NCBI GenBank assembly: GCA_000437435.1
Contig: FR899627.1
Location: 79,392-89,187, forward strand
Reading direction: 5' to 3'
Length of the DNA stretch: 9,796 nt
Origin: Clostridium sp. CAG:768
GTDB taxonomy: Bacteria; Cyanobacteriota; Vampirovibrionia; Gastranaerophilales; Gastranaerophilaceae
Position 1 is the first letter of the stretch; the number at the start of each line of letters is the position of its first letter. Under the pieces are notes generated by a model. That model had not been told where the DNA came from and searched no databases. It worked only from the letters and a program-made list of their open reading frames with translations. This document shows positions 7,705 through 9,796 of the stretch, one piece after another. A program made the position numbers and the translations under genes.

Positions 7705-7749
7705 ATAAAAATAGTTTGTTATAAACTGATTATAACAAACTATTTTTAT
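7705..7749 (-). terminator. 20-bp perfect hairpin after pilin copy 2, overlapping the copy 1 promoter
   Basis: Arms 7730-7749 and 7705-7724 are perfectly complementary over 20 bp with a 5-base loop. The stem has an A-rich 5' foot and a U-rich 3' foot, as in an intrinsic terminator. It lies 32 bases past the stop of copy 2. The predicted start of copy 1 (about 7722) falls in the second arm, so only read-through RNA from upstream can fold it. A DNA dyad bound by a regulator is the alternative. Confidence 0.75.
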
Positions 7750-7757
7750 ATTTTCAA
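7729..7757 (-). promoter_or_regulatory. Promoter of pilin copy 1
   Basis: On the minus strand TTGAAA (7752-7757), 17 bases, then TATAAT (7729-7734). Predicted start about 7722, with a leader of about 34 bases to the ATG at 7688. The same elements and spacing occur before copy 2. Confidence 0.7.
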
Positions 7758-7781
7758 CGCTTAAAAGGAAATACAATTCTT

Positions 7782-8573
7782 TTACCAGACACCACCACGC
7801 CACCTTTTTTTTACTTCTTCAAATGGTAGGTGCAAATAATCCATATTATGATACCTAGCTATCCAAAATCCACAAGATGGACCAGAATAAAAACCATGAG
7901 GATCTTGGACATCACAGTAATCTGCAGTATCAGTCCACCAAGGAGAATTCATACCTGGTTTAATTCGTTCTCTCTTGAATAGGTCGAAAGAAAAAGCAAA
8001 TTGATCTTTACCGAAAGTATTTGGACCTTTTTTAGAGTTTATATCTACCATAAAATCTCCAAAAGAATAAGCTAAAACAATACATTCTCCTGACTTTAAA
8101 CTGACTGCAGGACGTGCTCGATATTCACCATTCAAATTTGAACTATATGGCGTCTTATCTAAATAGAAAGATTTTTCAGGCCAACAATTATACTTGCCTA
8201 TATTATTCCAATCGTTATTTTTAGGAAGATAAGCCTCATTTATCTCAATATATGGTTTTATCATATATTCATAAAGTTTCTTTCGATCAGATAAACTAGA
8301 GCCTCCATCTGTAGTAATAGTAGCTCCTGACCAATTTTCATAAGTTCCATATTCTTCTTGTACACGCCTATAGGCATTTTCCAAAATCGAATAAACTCGC
8401 AAAAAAGATGTTGTCCACACTTTTTCATTATGGCGAGCTATTAATGTTGGCATTGTCATTGCAGCGACAATACCAATTATGCCTAATGTTATTAAGACTT
8501 CTGCTAAAGTAAAACCATGTTTGTGATGTTTTATATCACTAGAATGACATTTTTTTATATTTTTTTCAACCAA
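7782..8573 (-). CDS. Type IV pilin-like (prepilin) protein, copy 2
   Basis: This is a paralogue of the downstream neighbour, about three quarters identical by eye over the mature region, with the same G|FTLAEVLITLGIIGIVAAM N-terminus, the same four cysteines and the same ending EVKKRWRGGVW. The coordinates use the first start codon in the intact frame, a TTG at 8573 with a modest AAGG seven bases ahead, giving 263 residues and a 20-residue leader before the cleavage site. The better start is the ATG at 8634 (AAGGAG six bases upstream), but a G9 tract puts it out of frame by one base; 8 or 11 G would restore a ~283-residue protein. At the position where copy 1 has an internal ATG next to the prepilin site, this copy has ATA, so it cannot use that start. 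In the state shown, expression could come only from the TTG, perhaps by re-initiation, because the leader frame ends at 8566, overlapping it. Confidence 0.8.
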   Translation of the reverse strand: MVEKNIKKCHSSDIKHHKHGFTLAEVLITLGIIGIVAAMTMPTLIARHNEKVWTTSFLRVYSILENAYRRVQEEYGTYENWSGATITTDGGSSLSDRKKLYEYMIKPYIEINEAYLPKNNDWNNIGKYNCWPEKSFYLDKTPYSSNLNGEYRARPAVSLKSGECIVLAYSFGDFMVDINSKKGPNTFGKDQFAFSFDLFKRERIKPGMNSPWWTDTADYCDVQDPHGFYSGPSCGFWIARYHNMDYLHLPFEEVKKRWRGGVW

Positions 8574-8634
8574 CCAAAAGCCTTGTGGAGTAAGCTCTAA
8601 ATTGCCCCCCCCCGAATATTCTTAATCCAATCAT
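8566..8634 (-). other. Leader reading frame of pilin copy 2, frameshifted at the G9 tract
   Basis: From the ATG at 8634 seven codons (MIGLRIF) lead into the G run; with 9 G the frame ends at TGA 8568-8566 as a 22-residue peptide. With 8 or 11 G it reads GGGNLELTPQGFWLVEK and joins the prepilin. The linker is well conserved with copy 1 at the protein level in that joined frame. The stop overlaps the TTG start of the prepilin frame, so weak re-initiation is possible. Confidence 0.6.
8605..8613 (-). repeat. Poly-G tract (9 G on the coding strand), candidate phase-variation switch
   Basis: Nine C on the + strand are G9 in the coding direction, 21 bases after the ATG at 8634. Position and flank (GCAATTTA after the run) match the G10 tract of copy 1, but the length differs by one, as expected of slippage-prone tracts. 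Confidence 0.7.
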
Positions 8635-8640
8635 AAACTA

Positions 8641-8646
8641 CTCCTT
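8641..8646 (-). promoter_or_regulatory. Ribosome binding site AAGGAG of pilin copy 2
   Basis: AAGGAG lies six bases before the ATG at 8634, the same spacing and context (AGAAAGGAG) as in copy 1. It supports 8634 as the intended start. Confidence 0.75.
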
Positions 8647-8657
8647 TCTTATAAAAC

Positions 8658-8694
8658 AAATGGTCTGTTATAAATTAATTATAACAGACCATTT
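8658..8694 (-). terminator. 16-bp perfect hairpin after the pentapeptide gene, overlapping the copy 2 promoter
   Basis: Arms 8679-8694 and 8658-8673 are perfectly complementary with a 5-base loop, and UUUGUUUUAU follows in the RNA. It is 31 bases past the pentapeptide-gene stop. Compared with the hairpin before copy 1, the arms differ by substitutions on both sides that keep pairing (AGTTTG/CAAACT versus GGTCTG/CAGACC). Confidence 0.75.
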
Positions 8695-8706
8695 TAACAT
8701 TTTCAA
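8678..8706 (-). promoter_or_regulatory. Promoter of pilin copy 2
   Basis: On the minus strand TTGAAA (8701-8706), 17 bases, then TATAAT (8678-8683), identical in hexamers and spacing to the copy 1 promoter. Its -10 lies at the inner end of the first hairpin arm. Confidence 0.7.
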
Positions 8707-8725
8707 TAATTTTAATTTGTATAAA

Positions 8726-9259
8726 TTACCAATCTGAAGATACAGTATCTTCTTCTTCATCTTGCAATGCTGACAAATCTCTATGACTTGTTACATCAAA
8801 ATCTTCAGGCAACATGTCATCATCAGGCCATATAGTATCTTCATCAAAACGGCTTGCATGAAGATTTACAGATGATGTTAAATCTGAATTTGATAAATCA
8901 GTTTCTGACAAAATACATCCTGCCATATCAGCATCAGAAAAATTACAATATGTCATTTCCGCATAGCTGCAATCTGCACCTGTTAATAACGCATCTGTAA
9001 AATCGCATTCCAAAACTCTTGCACGGGTAAAGTCAACTGATGTTAAATCTGTATTACTAAAGTTTACAAAAGAAAGACTGCAATCTGCAAAAGAACTTGA
9101 ATTCAAATCAACGTCAGAAAAATCTATTTCTGAAAGGTTTATATTTGAAAAATCAACTTCAGAAAGATCTACCTCTTCTTGCTCTGCTTTCCACTCATTA
9201 AATTTCTCGGGGTTCTTTCTTAACAATTCTACTAATTCTTCTTTTGTATAATCTATCAT
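8726..9259 (-). CDS. Pentapeptide-repeat protein
   Basis: This 177-residue protein has a helical N-terminal cap (EELVELLRKNPEKFNEWKAEQ) followed at about residues 31-135 by tandem pentapeptide repeats of the A(D/N)Lxx type (VDLSEVDFSNINLSEIDFSDVDL..., later FTDALLTGADCSYAEMTYC). These are expected to fold as a right-handed quadrilateral beta helix. Asp and Ser are unusually common in the outward positions, and the C-terminus is acidic (DEEEDTVSSDW), so the whole protein is strongly negative. The ATG at 9259 has AAGGAG at 9265-9270. It starts 25 bases after the stop of the response-regulator gene, so the two are probably co-transcribed. No signal peptide is seen. Pentapeptide proteins have varied roles, including gyrase protection by DNA mimicry; the charge is compatible with mimicry but does not prove it. 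Confidence 0.88.
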   Translation of the reverse strand: MIDYTKEELVELLRKNPEKFNEWKAEQEEVDLSEVDFSNINLSEIDFSDVDLNSSSFADCSLSFVNFSNTDLTSVDFTRARVLECDFTDALLTGADCSYAEMTYCNFSDADMAGCILSETDLSNSDLTSSVNLHASRFDEDTIWPDDDMLPEDFDVTSHRDLSALQDEEEDTVSSDW

Positions 9260-9284
9260 TTTATCTCCTTATATAGTTAATATG

Positions 9285-9796
9285 TCAATTTTTAACAAGG
9301 TCAGCTTGCATAGCAAGCAATACTGCTTGAGTTCTGTTAGCTACCTTTAGTTTTTTGAATATACTGTTTAAATGAGTTTTCACCGTAACTTCTTTCACAA
9401 ACATTTTATCTGCAATCTGTTTATTACTTTCCCCTTTTGCGACCATTTGTAACACTTCTTTTTCTTTTAAGGTTAAAAGATCAATAGGGACTTGAGATTG
9501 AATAACATCTTGAGATATTTCTTTTTGACGAATAGAACGTCTTAGAACTGCTTCCATTCTTGCTAAAAGATTTGGAAGGACAAAAGGCTTTACAATATAA
9601 TCGTCAGCACCGATTTTTAAGCCTGTAACCATTTTCTGGTCTTCATTAACAGCTGTAAGCATTATTACAGGTAAATGTTTTGTTTTTTCATTTTTACGGA
9701 TAGCTTTTAAAGTATCCCATCCGTTCATATTAGGCATCATAACATCAAGAAGTACAATGTCAAATTTGTTACTGTCATTTGCAAGTTCTTTCAATG
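9285..9796 (-). CDS. LuxR/NarL-type response regulator (N-terminus beyond the window)
   Basis: The visible 169 or so residues run off the right edge; about the first 35 residues of the receiver, including the acidic pocket, are missing. The receiver shows the phospho-acceptor Asp in IVLLDVMMPNMNGWD, the conserved Thr in VIMLTA and the conserved Lys-Pro in YIVKPF. A linker leads to a LuxR-type helix-turn-helix (LTLKEKEVLQMVAKGESNKQIADKMFVKEVTVKTHLNSIFKKLKVANRTQAV). It is a DNA-binding transcriptional regulator controlled by phosphorylation from a histidine kinase that is not in the window. The apparent start codon near the edge (a TTG at 9794) is internal to the receiver and is not the real start. 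The gene is probably the first of a unit with the pentapeptide gene. Its targets are unknown; the pilin-like genes just downstream are candidates by position only. Confidence 0.9.
   Translation of the reverse strand, partial: LKELANDSNKFDIVLLDVMMPNMNGWDTLKAIRKNEKTKHLPVIMLTAVNEDQKMVTGLKIGADDYIVKPFVLPNLLARMEAVLRRSIRQKEISQDVIQSQVPIDLLTLKEKEVLQMVAKGESNKQIADKMFVKEVTVKTHLNSIFKKLKVANRTQAVLLAMQADLVKN

Larger units (their letters stand above)
6769..8706 (-). repeat. Tandem duplication of a pilin module (promoter-hairpin-leader-G tract-prepilin)
   Basis: The blocks 7757-6769 and 8706-7782 share, in the same order, TTGAAA-17-TATAAT, the perfect hairpin, AGAAAGGAG, an ATG, a poly-G run, the linker GCAATTTA..CTCCACAAGGCTTT and the whole prepilin. 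They differ by a 63-base longer leader in copy 1 and by scattered substitutions. This points to duplication of a complete expression unit followed by divergence. Confidence 0.8.

Noticed and set aside
7595..8613. G9 and G10 runs as plain sequencing or assembly errors
   Set aside because: Not fully excluded, since homopolymers are error-prone. But both runs occur at the same place in two paralogues, both need the same length to be in frame, and such runs are rare in AT-rich DNA, so a real variable tract is the better reading.
1..9796. CRISPR arrays, insertion sequences, tRNA or rRNA genes
   Set aside because: No regularly spaced direct repeats, transposase-like frames or cloverleaf-type sequences were seen on reading either strand.

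Overview
The window is AT-rich and gene-dense. It reads as a diderm gut-type bacterium, most likely of the Gastranaerophilales (Melainabacteria/Vampirovibrionia, the non-photosynthetic sister group of Cyanobacteria). The main support is the pair of prepilin-like proteins with a G|FTLAEVLITLGIIG N-terminus, a style I associate with that group, together with a TonB-like C-terminal domain and a GGGtGRT/NifU-like pair of the kind seen in gut anaerobes. This placement is inference from gene style, not from a marker gene.

Left part, + strand (1-4828): the tail of a single-pass membrane protein with a long acidic N-terminus and a TonB-like C-terminal domain; then, from its own promoter (TTATCA-17-TATAAT at 1224-1252), a small ECF-like sigma factor; then, 11 bases on, a 988-residue protein with three zinc ribbons, a STAND/AAA-type P-loop ATPase and a long helical TPR-like tail. 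The sigma factor and the ATPase look co-transcribed and translationally coupled. A strong bidirectional terminator (4849-4882) closes this side.

Middle, - strand (4903-6706): a two-gene unit, an Fe-S scaffold (NifU N-terminal-like) protein followed by a GGGtGRT-family protein, with its own promoter just beyond the neighbouring pilin gene.

Right part, - strand (6769-9796): a LuxR-type response regulator (cut by the window edge) and a pentapeptide-repeat protein form one unit that ends in a hairpin. Two tandem copies of a prepilin-like gene follow. Each copy has the same module: terminator-like hairpin, TTGAAA-17-TATAAT promoter embedded in that hairpin, AAGGAG six bases from an ATG, a short leader, a run of G (9 in one copy, 10 in the other), a conserved linker, and then the prepilin.

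The most notable result is in that module. In both copies the well-placed ATG is out of frame with the prepilin as sequenced, and in both copies the frame would be restored by exactly the same tract length, 8 G (or 11). This looks like two independently phase-variable pilin-like genes, both recorded here in an off or reduced state. Homopolymer error is the main alternative. I saw no tRNA, rRNA, CRISPR array or insertion sequence, and no gene-free stretch exceeds 300 bases.
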